Assembly (NCBI GenBank): GCA_945859605.1
Contig: OX243814.1
Location: 42,476,931 to 42,540,930 of the forward strand
Reading direction: 5' to 3'
Length of the DNA stretch: 64,000 bases
DNA from: Lumbricus rubellus
Taxonomy: Eukaryota; Annelida; Clitellata; Crassiclitellata; Lumbricidae
The stretch's first letter is position 1; every line of letters starts with the position of its first letter. The position numbers were made by a program, and so were the translations under genes. Shown here piece by piece: positions 35,893-47,010 of the stretch. Under the pieces are notes generated by a model that did not search any database, was not told the DNA's origin, and saw only the letters and a list, made by a program, of their open reading frames with translations.

Positions 35893-36155
35893 CTTGTTAT
35901 AGCGCCCATTCAAGCTCTATACTCAGAGGCTCTCCCGACTGCAGACTGCAGAGCGGAGTAGAGCCTACACTGCACCGGAGTTTCACGCCGAAGCGCTGAG
36001 CAATTGCGAATGAAGGACTTGCCCACGGTCCTTTCGCGGCGACTTGAGGTCGATTCGAAAATCGAAACTGCAACCCTTCGGCTGCAAGGCAACGAACGTA
36101 CCCACTACACCACTGTCACTACCGCGCCCCACAAGGGTCGTGGCCAGACTCTGCA
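35893..36155 (-). mobile_element. tRNA-derived SINE with an L2-like 3' tail
   Basis: On the minus strand the head reads as a tRNA: GGCGCGGTAGTGACAG, A-box-like GTGTAGTGGGTACG, an anticodon region TTGCAGCCGAAGGGTTGC and a decayed B box (CAGTTTCGATTTT). The body ends GGGAGAGCCTCTGAG...GGGCGCTATAAC, the same 3' tail as the L2-like LINE fragments at 28985-29440 and 38727-39270. A tRNA head joined to a LINE tail defines a SINE that borrows LINE machinery. Confidence 0.75.
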
Positions 36156-36211
36156 GATCCTATCTGATGTAGGCTTATCTTATTAGCAACACTAGTCGGC
36201 GTGAATTAAAA

Positions 36212-39200
36212 AAAAGCTAGAAGAAATTTGTGACAAGCCAGTTTTATAGTTTTTAGTTAGGTAATATCATGTAGTATAACATACTAAAACCTACAAAACG
36301 AAATCTCTTAGGAAAATTCACAATTTAACACCAAAGTAGCGCACTTTATGACACACATTTTACGCTGTAATTCTGTGTACAGTGGGCGGATGTGCACAAT
36401 CCTGGTGTCTGTTGTCCGTGTTTAGTGGGTCAGATAATCGAATGGTATTGAAATTAAGGGGCCATTGCACATGTTTTACAAGATCCACATGCACAACTAA
36501 ATTTAAAATATGCAGGGGCGAGCCATGAACAAAATTCCGGAGTTCCATTCCTGGGTTTTTAACTTTTTCCAATGGTCTTGGACGCAAAATACAGAGAACT
36601 AGTTCTTTTAAATTAGAATTTTTATGTCGGTTTCTAAACCGCCAAACCACCTCGTAAGCGGGCGTGGGGGTTAAGAAAAAATTATATGTAGGCCTAATAA
36701 TTATATTAACAAGCCGGACGAGCCCTTAGATTAAGATTTTTCAACAACTTTTATTTACCAATACTTACTTAAATAGCCCAATATGAAACAGGTGTTCACA
36801 ACCACTCATCCAGCAAGCACTTGTCAGTAGAGTGAAGAAATGCATGTCCTTTTATGCACTATACTGTGTCAGGACTTAGATATTGTCTCTTGCTATCTAA
36901 GCTAATAGATCTAAAAGAAGGAATTGATGTCCTCATCCATTACCCTGCTTGCAAATATTGAAATAGCACTTAAACTAAGAATACAATTTTAATATGCAGA
37001 CACTGGCACAAGCTATAAGCTTAGCCTAGGCTACTATTTAGGCAGGTTGTGTCAAGCAGTTATTCATAGCAGTTATTCAGTAGGTCGGTGTGACCTTGCA
37101 CGCGTTATAAATTTATTTACTTAATAATAATAATAGGTCAAGGAAGTTAATGTAAAAAGAACTAAAAGTTCCAAGCAGATCGTTAGGCAGGTCATGAGCA
37201 AAATTGGCAGGTCACATACGGTCAAGAAAATAATTATGTCCATAGATACAATAGAAAAACAGTAGGCCAAGTTGGTGTGTTCTGGTTGCATGAGAGTGGT
37301 AATTAAGTTTGTAGCATTCATACATGCACAGGATGCTTAGTGTCCAACACTGTCCACACTGTACAGAAAGTGATGCACTCATCAAAGCACAGACAATTAT
37401 AGGCCTATATAGATAGTTGTGGTACTTTGCAAGTTGCAACACTATACAGATCTATATGACAGTCACAAACATTCCACCTATAAACAAACAATTTAAACAT
37501 AAACATGCCATATATTGATATAAGACAGTTGTAGATATAGGAATTTTTATTCGTTAATTACAGCAGCATGTACAAAAATTGAAAGAAACCAGAACAAAGC
37601 AGAATGATCTAAAAGAATAGTGCATGAGGACAACCTAATTCCTTTTTTCTTAATCCATATGTATGTCTATAGGAGCACACAACTAAAATTATATGGTTTC
37701 AGTGGAATGAGGTAATAGGTGTTGGTGGAATTAGGTAGCGTTTAGGGTTGTATGAGTCCCAATGAAGTTTAATGTTGGCAAGCCATCAGGATGGAGCGGA
37801 GGATCCTGCAGGTGAACCTTCTGTCATAATGGATATCATATCTGTGTTTGATTGTGGTTTCCATTGGATCAAGACGAGAGATGTAATGCATGCCCGGTTT
37901 GTTGGAAATATTGTGGTTTATTTGATGAGCATAGTCTTTCAGGATGTCATGTAGAAGAGAGAAAATTGAAATGACAAGGAGGAAACGCATTCCAATTTTT
38001 GTGTGTAAATTGGAATTGGAGTCTGGCTGGCAGCTGCATGTTTATGTCGAAAACGTGCAATTTAATCATATAAGTTTTGTTAAATTTGTTTGTTTCATAA
38101 GCATTTAAAGTAAATTTGGCCTTAGATTACATAAAATTGTTAGGAATTGATACGATTCTAACTGGTAGTTTAACCTGTTAACAATGTGTAGCATTTTCGT
38201 AGCAATATGTAATTTAGTTGAGCGATAATTTGCTTCACTATGCTATTAATGTCTGCAGAAATGTCTGTAATAGGGGCGGAATCCACAGCTTAGCCAAATG
38301 TCTGTTACGAATGCTGGCGATATTTTCATGGTCAAACTGTGCATCACGTATGCTGCCTCGCAATAGTTTTGCTGCAGCGTCAATCTGCTTACCCGGTACT
38401 CTCCTTTTCAATGTCTGCGTCCTTGTCATTGTTCCATTTGTCACTGATTATAGGCTAATACCTGTACATAACATGAGATTATACTTTTGAAGCATAATAC
38501 ATCCCTGACACCACTAACACCAGCAAACCATTTTCATCACCATAATGCACCTTCAACAATAATTCCTTCAAATGGTTCACAGAAAAGATATTGCATGGTT
38601 CATCAGCTAACTTTCTCATCTCTTCCTGAACATCAATGATTGTGCACAATTTACCGAAGTTTGCCTTCATTGACTGACATGTCTGAAATACTTGCAGCAC
38701 ATCATCTCTATCTCTGACTGCTACTGTTGCTCCCACTGTTGTCCATGCCTTTGTGGTCTCTCAGATCGTCTCGACTATTGAAGTTCCCTCCTGTCGGGTT
38801 CCAAGTGATCCAGATCGGGTGTCTTGAGCAGGTTCTGCGCACAGCAGCACATCTTATAGGGCATATCTCTAAATTTGACCAAGTCATGGGGGTACATGCG
38901 CAATGTACTCCACTGGCTTTCTAATACACATCGGATAACCTATAGGGTTTCTGCAATAGTCTGGCGCTGCATGGAGGGTCTGGTGGCTCTCATGTACCTG
39001 CAGGAGCTCTGCTGTCCCACCTCCGGCGATCAGCTGATCAAGTTGAGTTCTTGGCCCCTCGCTCACGGGCTACTATAATGTAGCAGCGCTCTTTCTCAGT
39101 GGGTGGTCCTAGAACCTGGAGTGGTCTCCACGTTTCATTCCGCCTTTTGTCTAGAGATTACATCCTTTCTCGTTTCCAAACTGCCATATTTAGCCCTTGT

Positions 39201-39918
39201 TTGACTGGGAGTGCTTCTGAGTAGGTTACTGTGAAAGTGCCCCATATAAAGTCATTAATAATTCGCAATGTCGATCACTATAATACACTATTCTGCAGTG
39301 TTCATGAATCCTAACTATGCCTGGATGTATAGCCATGTATTGATTATAGCACTATCATCACGCCGAATACTAGCTGTCTGAGATGGAATTCGTTCCTCTT
39401 GCATGCGCAAATGCAGTCACGTTAGAATCGATAGTCGAAGACCTAGTAACAGAACGGCAAATAACGCATTTTATCCTCGCATAGCTCAGCCGTATCTGCC
39501 CGATTCGCCATTATCGCTCAACTCAATTACAAATTGCTACAAAAATCCTACACAACGTTAACAGGATAAACTACCCGATAAAATCGAAACAATTCCTAAC
39601 AATTTTACGTAATCTGTGGCTGAACTAACTTTAAACGCGAATTAAACAACACATTTCACAAAATTATACTATTAAATTGCACGTTGCCGACATAAACATG
39701 AAACGAAAGATTGTAAATGCCTTCTTACGCCATGGTAACTCCCACTCAAAAAAGACTACGCAAGGTCTAAATGCGCCAAACAATTAGTCCCAGTTTTAAG
39801 TTCAAATTTCACATTTTCCTAATTGTAGGTTCACTGTAGGTTTTTATGGGAATGAAACTAGACCATACTAAACCCATTGCAAATATAATTGGCTTGTCAC
39901 AAATTTCTTCTAGCTTTT
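36212..39918. mobile_element. Long-inverted-repeat (foldback-type) element, left arm interrupted
   Basis: The 29-bp ends AAAAGCTAGAAGAAATTTGT...GACAAGCCA (36212-36240) are matched exactly in inverted orientation at 39890-39918, with weaker pairing continuing about 110 bp inward. A second inverted pair, 38034-38235 against 39500-39705 (about 75 percent identity by eye), looks like the inner part of the same long arm. In the left arm the two blocks are about 1.6 kb further apart than in the right, so something inserted there. I could not settle the target duplication or superfamily. Confidence 0.6.
38727..39270 (+). pseudogene. L2-like LINE, 3' end of reverse transcriptase
   Basis: Pieces in shifting plus-strand frames read SRLDY-like, VLEQVLRTAAHLIGHISKFD, VLHWLSNTHRITYRVSAIVW and CMEGLVALMYLQELC. 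Together they match the L2/CR1 C-terminal consensus (RLDYCNSLL, QRVQNAAARL, LHWLPVRxRIxYK, LxGLAPxYL). The tail GGGAGTGCTTCTGAGTAG...GTGCCCCATATAAA follows. It lies inside the long-inverted-repeat element and is dead. Confidence 0.7.
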
Positions 39919-39994
39919 GAAATTTTTGGTTTAATTCTGGCCTACTACACGTAGCCTACGTCACTCAATTGCACGCAAAACGCAAGACCTGTCA

Positions 39995-40002
39995 CTGCTG
40001 TC
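39995..40002 (+). repeat. Target-site duplication of the MULE, left copy
   Basis: CTGCTGTC directly abuts the left inverted repeat; the identical octamer abuts the right repeat at 46346-46353. Mutator-like elements duplicate 8-11 bp, so this fits. Confidence 0.92.
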
Positions 40003-40053
40003 ACAAGCAGTTCTACTTAGACTGGTCAAATATGGGACCGACCAATCACAGGC
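40003..40053 (+). repeat. MULE left terminal inverted repeat
   Basis: 51 bp, exact reverse complement of 46295-46345. It holds CGACCAATC at 40039-40047. Confidence 0.96.
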
Positions 40054-40337
40054 CGTGTCTTAAACATAATAATGCGTAATGCGTGTCTAAAATAAACCAT
40101 CGATATTTATATTTTAGAATAATAGTATACCTAAAATTAATGTTTATATACACATAGGCCTATCGATGAAATGTGAAACAAGCACATTAGGGCCTACTAT
40201 TATTGTTGGTATGCAACAGCGTTATATTACCGCTGGTTGAAATTTATTATTATTATTAAGAATTAAAAGTGAAAGTTGCACGAAAGCGCGAACACGAGTC
40301 TAGGCCTTATCGCAATAATTAAACTAGTCTCTGACAA

Positions 40338-40448
40338 GACCTGGAAGACGGCGGAATGACGTGGGAGGCGGCCAGGACAGCTGCAGAGGACAGAGTGACG
40401 TGGAGGACCTGTGTCGCCCGATGCACTACAAATGCGTGGAAGGACTAA
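40338..40448 (+). pseudogene. LINE reverse transcriptase C-terminal relic inside the MULE
   Basis: A plus-strand frame reads WEAARTAAEDRVTWR then TCVARCTTNAWKD and a stop, the typical end of an RTE-like LINE polymerase. It was presumably captured by, or inserted into, the left non-coding part of the MULE. Confidence 0.5.
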
Positions 40449-41479
40449 GGTCTAAGGTCTGAAAGGAAACAAGATGGCAAATCAGTGGATTGGTAATGTT
40501 GACAGATATTTTGGTTTAATGATAAACACGCTAGAGCATTTACACTCATGTAAATGCCATGGATAATGTTCATTTTGGGGTAATGGCTAACAAGTGAAAA
40601 AACCTAAAACTGGTTAAAACAGATTTTTGGCCCCCCCCCCCTGGATATGTGCTGCCCCAAGAAATTTGCCTGTGCCTAAGGCCGGCCCTGTCAATATATT
40701 GATACTAGACTCCATTTCTGGGTGACTGCACATGTTAAAACTCCTTTTTATTAATAAAAAAATCTGTCATGGGTGCAAGGAATCCAACAGCCAAGACTCT
40801 ACCATAACCGAGGCTTTTACTACTTTTACACAAAACTAACAAATGAAATGAAATCATAAGTTTTATTCAATCACAGCAAAGCAATGCAATGCATGCAAAC
40901 AAACAGGATCATAGCGTTAAAATCCAACATCATAGTAAATCAGTAGTCATTCCAACCATATTGCTAATTAACAGTATCAACTTAAAATAGTGGAATGACA
41001 TTTGATGAAATTTGATGCCTGCAAGTTTTATAGCAACAGGATATTAAAACATTTTCATAATGGAAAAAGGAAACCTTAGACCTATTGCAGCATCTGTTGG
41101 TGTAATATCGATAAGTTCATTTGCTAATTAATTTTATGCAAAAACTATGCACAGCAATTACAATCGTAATCTCCACATTTTTTAACACCACTCGAAAGCC
41201 AATGCTTTTGACAGGTTCTTAAAAGTTACTATACACACAAAAGACAATGACTTCCATTGTCCAGCAATAATCACAGCAGAATCCTTGCAGAACCACTATA
41301 AATCAGGAAAGTGCAAGGGGTGGAGGGTTAGAGGGAGGGAGTATGCCAAATTGCATTCAGAGATATTTCCCAGTCAGATGGAGGCAGCAAGTGGTTTTGT
41401 CAACATCCACAACACCTCACGTTTGCAAATAGTTCGTCATGGCCACCTCACACCGTCAACTCAATATATTAGCTGGTGT

Positions 41480-41612
41480 TCCTAGACAGTGGGATTATTT
41501 TATCCCTTTAGGACCTCCCTTTTTGTAACCAATGAGCAAGATATGCAAACCTGTCATGTATACTTTGGTTGCAAAATAGAAATATTTGATTGATTGATTA
41601 TTAACAATACTG
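41480..41612 (+). mobile_element. LINE 3'-UTR tail fragment
   Basis: GGTGTTCCTAGACAG, hairpin GGGATTATTTTATCCC, CCTTTAGGACC, an A-rich stretch and (ATTG)n at the end, colinear with the minus-strand copy at 5873-6015. Confidence 0.6.
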
Positions 41613-42128
41613 ACAGATAATCTAAAGTTCTAAACCTAAGGACTGATTTAACAGTCAGGCCGATAATTAGCATGCTGACAATTTCATCCAAATCGGTTGT
41701 AAGCGAAAACAGATGCAAAACTGTAGAAGCTAACACATAATCCAAATGCAGAGTCACTTAGAACAAATTGAAACTCAAACGACCACATGAGCAAAATGAT
41801 TCACTGTTCTTGAACTTGTGCTTTAAGCAACATGTCAAAGTACATTACATCACACTGCAAACCATTACGTCCATGGAGAAATTCCTACATGTCCCCCATA
41901 GCAAAAATGTCTCTCAAATATGAAATTAACAATCAAGTGGGGTCATAGTCCTAAGAATGAAGATTATAGACATATTTCTCGGCCAGTCAGTTAAATAACC
42001 ATTATTATTAGCCTCTAATTATTATTCTGTTGCAACAGTCCAATCTGTTATGATAATACATGTACTTCGTAATGGTTACTCCAATATTTCAAATTCAGTG
42101 TCTTTCGTTTGTTTATTTATTTATTTAT

Positions 42129-42129
42129 T

Positions 42130-42212
<83 letters not shown>
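42129..42212. repeat. (CA)n microsatellite
   Basis: A pure CA run of about 82 bp. Confidence 0.98.
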
Positions 42213-42213
<1 letters not shown>

Positions 42214-42371
42214 GTCAAACAGAATAAACATGAGTCATTAAACAGAGTGCAAAAGAAATCAGAAAAAACTAACAGCTTATACAGTCCTGATCCCTAGCTC
42301 CATGACTATTTATATAGTGCAAGTTAGTATTAGTACTTAATTAATTAATTATAACATAACTGAAAGTAACA

Positions 42372-45300
42372 TTATAAACATAAAATGTAATAATAATAAT
42401 TAATAATAGAAATGCTGAAATAATTCACTAACTTATGGTATCTGACAAGAAAAAAACATACCAATTGGTGTAACAAAGTCTTGGACTTGTGTTTTCTTGT
42501 TGACCAGAGGGTTCGCTGTGTAGGTGCCAATTTGTTAACAGGCTCGTGTGAAGTTGGTGGAGGTGGCAAACGAGGCGTCGCTGTCTTATCTTTTAAAGCT
42601 GCAACAAGCGATCTCAGTCTGCTCATGTGTTCCACAACCACTTCGGCAGCAGCAGCGTCGTCCCCCACATCGCTTTGGATGTCAGCCCATAATAGCTGAG
42701 CGCTACTCATAGACTGGTCGACATTACGAGGTGGCCGACGACTGGAAATGTCACTGATAATAGCGTCTGATTCGCAGATATCAGACAACACTGTGGGAAG
42801 CCGATTTGTTGCAACTTCTTCTACATGATCAACGTCTTGATTGCAATCGTCGTCTTCATTGCAGTGAAGTTGAGAACGCAGAGGATTGGTTGCATCTGGT
42901 TTGTTGCTTTGATTCTCAGATGTGTAGTGACGAACAGGCTTGTAAAGATGTATAATCAGATGAATGTGCTTGCAGATCGTGTTACGCAAAGCACTGTCCA
43001 GACACGTGCAAGAGAACGCATGAACGCAAATGTTGCATTCGCTACACATCAGCGGACACGTCGGAGCTTCATGTGGAACAGTCTCATTTTGTCGAACCAT
43101 GTATGTGATGTCATGAGCACCAGCAACAGAATACAGCGTGTTTTCGTTGATACAGCTGCATTGATCTGCGTTTAGTCTTAGGCAGCCCTGGTGTCGTTTC
43201 CTTATGCCTCCGACGTGTCTCGTCCACTTCCCCTTGTGCAGTTTCCGCAGTCTGTCGCTCATCTTGGACCTCATGAACTTCATGAGGGCATGTATGCTTT
43301 TGTCTAGGCGGTGCACCTTGCGGCCCTGCAGATGAACGTGCTTGATCACACGATGCATTGCTTCAAGGTGCATGTTGTGATGCACCTTGAGGCCAAGACG
43401 GTAACAGTATGCCCAGAGGTGTGGTCTACTCGCATATTCACGATCAAAATAATTAGCAAAGTCTGATGTCTTGTGATCATCTTTACCAGCTGCCAAGAAT
43501 TGAGAAATTTTTTCGTTAAATTTCTCCAGATCAGGTAATTCCATGATGGCTCGAAGAGTCTTGTATAACACGGCTTTCAGCTGACTGTCACCCTTAATGC
43601 GTGTGAGGTTTTTCCTCCATGCACGGTCGATGTGCCATGTGCAGAGGAGTCTGTGGGCCGGCTTTCCCATCACAGCGTTCCATGCATTGCTGTAGACCTC
43701 GGTGTCATCGGTCATAAGTATAACGCCACTTAACGGGTATCCCATTGCCTCTTTAACAGTCTGTAAAAATATGCACATGGAATGCTCGTCTACATGATTA
43801 CTGTAGCAGAAGGCAACAGGAAAGCCTTCGCCATGCTCATCAATGGCAAGGAGCGTCGTCAACTGAAAATCGTAACTGTTCAAGCCATGAGTGGAGTCCA
43901 TGCATACTTCGCGACCTGGACGGCAGAATTCACGAGCTCCAATAATCTGAGAGTCGGTGGCCAAGATGAGTATGAAATCCTCCGATCTCAAATTAAATGA
44001 TGATTCCTCGCCTTGAAATTTGATTAGGCGGACCAAGTTCTTCGTAGATGGATTCTGTTGCGTGCGGTGAACCCATGCAGCAACGCTGTCCGCATCATTT
44101 TTATGTAGAACTTGGTTTTTATTTATGCCGAAATCACGCGAGATGTTTGCCAGATCTTGTTTGGAGAGGAATTGCATATTGGTCATAACGGGGACACTTG
44201 CAGTGGAATGAATTGAATCCAAGACATCGTCGTAAGGTATTCCGGCAGCCAGTTTCACTGCAATCGCTTCACGCTGCTGTCTCCGTAGTCGAATGTGAGC
44301 AACATCGCAACTGTGACCGCAATGCTCTGTGTAGTAGCTCACCGACACGCCACCTGAGTGTGACACAAGTAATTGCCAATTCTATTAAACCATATGACAA
44401 ATAAAATTTAATTTCAAATGTGAAATTCAAAGGTAAAAGCCCAGACTGGCTGCCCGTACTCCAAACAATATGGCCGTTAATTAATGCAATAAAATTAGGG
44501 TTAGTTTTAGGGTTAGTGCAGTCATTCTGCTGAAATTGAAGCTGAATTGATGAACAATGTTGTCGATGGTCGCACTCTTATTTTATTGCACCAATTCAAA
44601 ATATCAGACCAGTGTCAGAGTAGCACTATGAGAGAGATCTTGAGGCAACTCGGAGTTGCCGAAGCTGGTAGTAACAACTACAAGTGATCAAACTAATATG
44701 TTTTTAGAAATTGAGCTCTTGATCCAGAGTAATTCCAATACTCTGGAGGTGCTTTAGAAGCCAGTCTAAGACTTCGGCGGAGTGTTGGGGATGGTTAGTC
44801 ACAACAGGCTTCTTCACAATCTGGTTCATTCAGTCCAACAACAAACTTACTTAGTGTTAGGAACATGATCACAGTGGTTTCTATTTGGCTTAAACACCGA
44901 TTCAAATTTTTTATGCAAATTCTCTATGGTAGCCTAATCTAGTCAGAAGTAGTTCTGTAGCTGTGCCCTATATGTGCATTACCTCAACTTTCCGCCTCTC
45001 TTCTTCTTCTTGATAACAATAGCAAACTAACCGGTTGGACATATTTTGACGAACATTGCAGCAGGACACATTCCGCCGATCTTGCAAGTGCCTTGTATCT
45101 TCAGGTGACGTAATCTACCATCTTTTGCAATATACCGACCGCTGCGATTGCAGTAGTACACTCGAGATGTCACGGTTTGCTTTTGAAGCTTTCGATCTCC
45201 TGTTGCTTTAATAAACTGTGTCATCGTTGTATCTTCTTCCTGACATTTCCAATTGTTGAAATCTGTGAGAAGGTAAATAAAAGGAGCTACAGTTCAAATG

Positions 45301-46182
45301 AAACAGCTACAATACAATAATGGTAGCACAGAAACAAGGAAAAATAATTAAATAAAACGGTATACATGTACAATCAGGGGGCGAAAATTTCTTACTTATA
45401 TTTGCAGTGCCGTCAGCGTTGTCATTGCACGTCTTTTTCGTGAGGGTCGGTTAGGGCTCAGGTTAGGCATCGTGAGGGTCGGTTAGGGTTAGTGTTAGGG
45501 TTAGTTTAGCCATTAGAAACTCCGGCGGATTGATGGCAAAAGACACCGTGTATTTTTCGCCCCCTGATAGTACATGATCGCCAATAAAACGAACTACAGC
45601 ATTCACAGGACAGAGCACCTGCCTGTATAATAGCAATTACAGACATGGTCTAAGTTTCCTTAATACAAATATATACATGCATAGATATATAAACACATAA
45701 TCATGTATGCATAATTATAAAGATATAATTATCTGCACTTATTTCTACAATTATGCCATGTATGTGAGATCTATACAGCTCAAATCTCAAACACTTACAC
45801 AGTGCGTAAGAAGACACGATAGAAATCAGATATTATTAGGTCTATGGGAATAAATAAATAAATAACGAGTTCACTTCACTTTCACTAATAGCTTACCAGT
45901 AAAATTATCGAACTGTAAAGCTCTTCTTTCACTGTTCCTTCGCTTTTGAAAAGAAGCCTGTTCATGTTTTCGCTTTCGGTGATAGATGAGAGCTTTTTTG
46001 TTAACGAGTTTCTCACCGCAAATATTGCACGTAATAACCGATTCATTAGAGGTGTGTTTAGGCTTCCGACCTCGTCGGACTTCTGGAACAGCAGCGTCTT
46101 TGTGAAACTGACGAACGTGTCGCCTCAACGTTGAGTTTGTAATAAACTGTTTCTTACAATTATCACAAGTAAACATCGACAT
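42372..46182 (-). CDS. MULE transposase: C2H2 fingers, FAR1-like domain, MULE DDE core, SWIM finger (3 exons)
   Basis: Three minus-strand exons join in frame at GT-AG introns: 46182-45897, 45262-45032 and 44353-42372, giving 832 residues. Exon 1 has two C2H2 fingers (FTCDNCKKQFITNSTLRRHV; ITCNICGEKLVNKKALIYH). Exon 2 with the start of exon 3 is FAR1/WRKY-GCM1-like: VYYCNRSGRY, GTCKIGGMCPAAM, then EHCGHSC. Exon 3 carries the MULE core: Asp325 in CMDSTHGLNSYDF, Asp388/389 in ILMTDDTEVYSNAW, the C-x2-H motif CTWHIDRAW, and Glu503 in NMHLEAMHRVIK. A SWIM finger follows (FSCTCLDSALRNTICKHIH). It would bind the element ends and catalyse its movement. No stop or frameshift is seen. A GTATGT near 42460 could be a donor for a further exon, so the last about 30 residues are uncertain. 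Because it lies inside perfect inverted repeats, it is a transposon gene and not a host gene. Confidence 0.9.
44484..44592. repeat. Small inverted-repeat insert with TTAGGG-like motifs (intron of the transposase gene)
   Basis: TGCAATAAAA and TTTTATTGCA bracket about 109 bp. Near the left end are ATTAGGGTTAG and TTTAGGGTTAG, telomere-like hexamers. Confidence 0.35.
45375..45566. mobile_element. MITE-like insert in intron 1 of the transposase gene
   Basis: CAGGGGGCGAAAA is matched exactly in inverted orientation at the right end. The 192-bp interior contains GGTTAGGG-type repeats. A flanking AT on both sides is the only possible target duplication. Confidence 0.5.
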
Positions 46183-46248
46183 TTTCTTACTTTACTATAC
46201 AATGTTGACATAAATTATAATTTCCACACACAATGAGACATAGCCGGT

Positions 46249-46309
46249 GATTGGTCGCTGTATGAATGGCTACGATTGGTCGGGATGAGAAATCGCCTGT
46301 GATTGGTCG
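46249..46309 (+). promoter_or_regulatory. Three GATTGGTCG subterminal repeats (putative transposase binding sites)
   Basis: Exact GATTGGTCG at 46249-46257, 46274-46282 and 46301-46309. The left end has one copy in inverted orientation. The array also lies directly upstream of the transposase start at 46182 and so could act as its promoter. Binding is inferred from position only. Confidence 0.55.
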
Positions 46310-46345
46310 GTCCCATATTTGACCAGTCTAAGTAGAACTGCTTGT
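46295..46345 (+). repeat. MULE right terminal inverted repeat
   Basis: 51 bp, exact reverse complement of 40003-40053, followed by CTGCTGTC (46346-46353), the right target-site duplication. Confidence 0.96.
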
Positions 46346-46599
46346 CTGCTGTCAGCCTGTCGCAAAGTGATAATTTTGTAGTAAGATATTCGTCGCCCGA
46401 ATATTGTTTATGCAGGAAAGGAAAACCCGAACCGGAAGTTCTTCGAACGAGCGCTGCCGGAAGTAGTCGACACCGAATAGAATATTCTATTAGACGCCAG
46501 TGTTAGACGCGACACCTATCGTCTCTTCTGTGCATGACACCGACGATGTTTATGTAGCGCTCGTTTGTGAGATAATTATTGGAGATAGTATATGAGGCA

Positions 46600-46870
46600 A
46601 TTAAAAGAGAGGAGAGAGAGCATGATGAGTGGAGAGAGGCAAGAAAGAGACAGACAGAGACAGAGGGAGTTAGGAGTGAGTGAGTGACGAACGGACACAC
46701 AGATAGATGGTTAGAAAGACAGACAGACACAAAGACGCAGACGGACAGACAGACAGACACAGGGCAGGGAATTAAAGCAAGCAAACCACTAATTTAATCC
46801 GAGAATCTTTACAGCGCCACTTTAAGAGAGCAACTCAGAGGCGCTCCCAGCCCAGCCACAGAAAGTAGAA
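46600..46870. repeat. GA/GACA-rich tract and LINE/SINE tail
   Basis: Imperfect GAGA and ACAGAC repeats (46605-46765). On the minus strand 46795-46865 reads TGGGAGCGCCTCTGAG...GTGGCGCTGTAAAG, the L2/SINE tail. Confidence 0.6.
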
Positions 46871-47010
46871 TTTAAACGACTTATAAAAACCAAACCAGCT
46901 GATTATAATTACCCTAAGGCTGATGAGCAAATCAAAAACTCTTCTTGTTCGACAAACACATCTGATGACGGTATCAGTTTGGAAACCGAGTCCTCTAACT
47001 GCGTCATACA

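Larger units (their letters stand above)
40003..46345 (-). mobile_element. Complete Mutator-like (MULE) DNA transposon, 6343 bp
   Basis: Perfect 51-bp terminal inverted repeats (40003-40053 and 46295-46345) start ACAAGCAGTTCTACTTAG and contain the subterminal motif CGACCAATC. They are flanked by a perfect 8-bp duplication (39995-40002 and 46346-46353). The right subterminal region has three GATTGGTCG copies at 46249, 46274 and 46301, spaced 25-27 bp, which look like transposase binding sites. The element encodes a split but uninterrupted transposase on the minus strand (42372-46182). About 2.3 kb at the left is non-coding and carries a LINE relic, a (CA)n tract and a LINE tail. Intact ends, target duplication and frame together suggest a young, possibly active copy. 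Confidence 0.95.

Noticed and set aside
40620..40693. Second hAT end (GGCCGGCCCTG) inside the MULE
   Set aside because: No matching left end or target duplication found nearby; perhaps a fragment.
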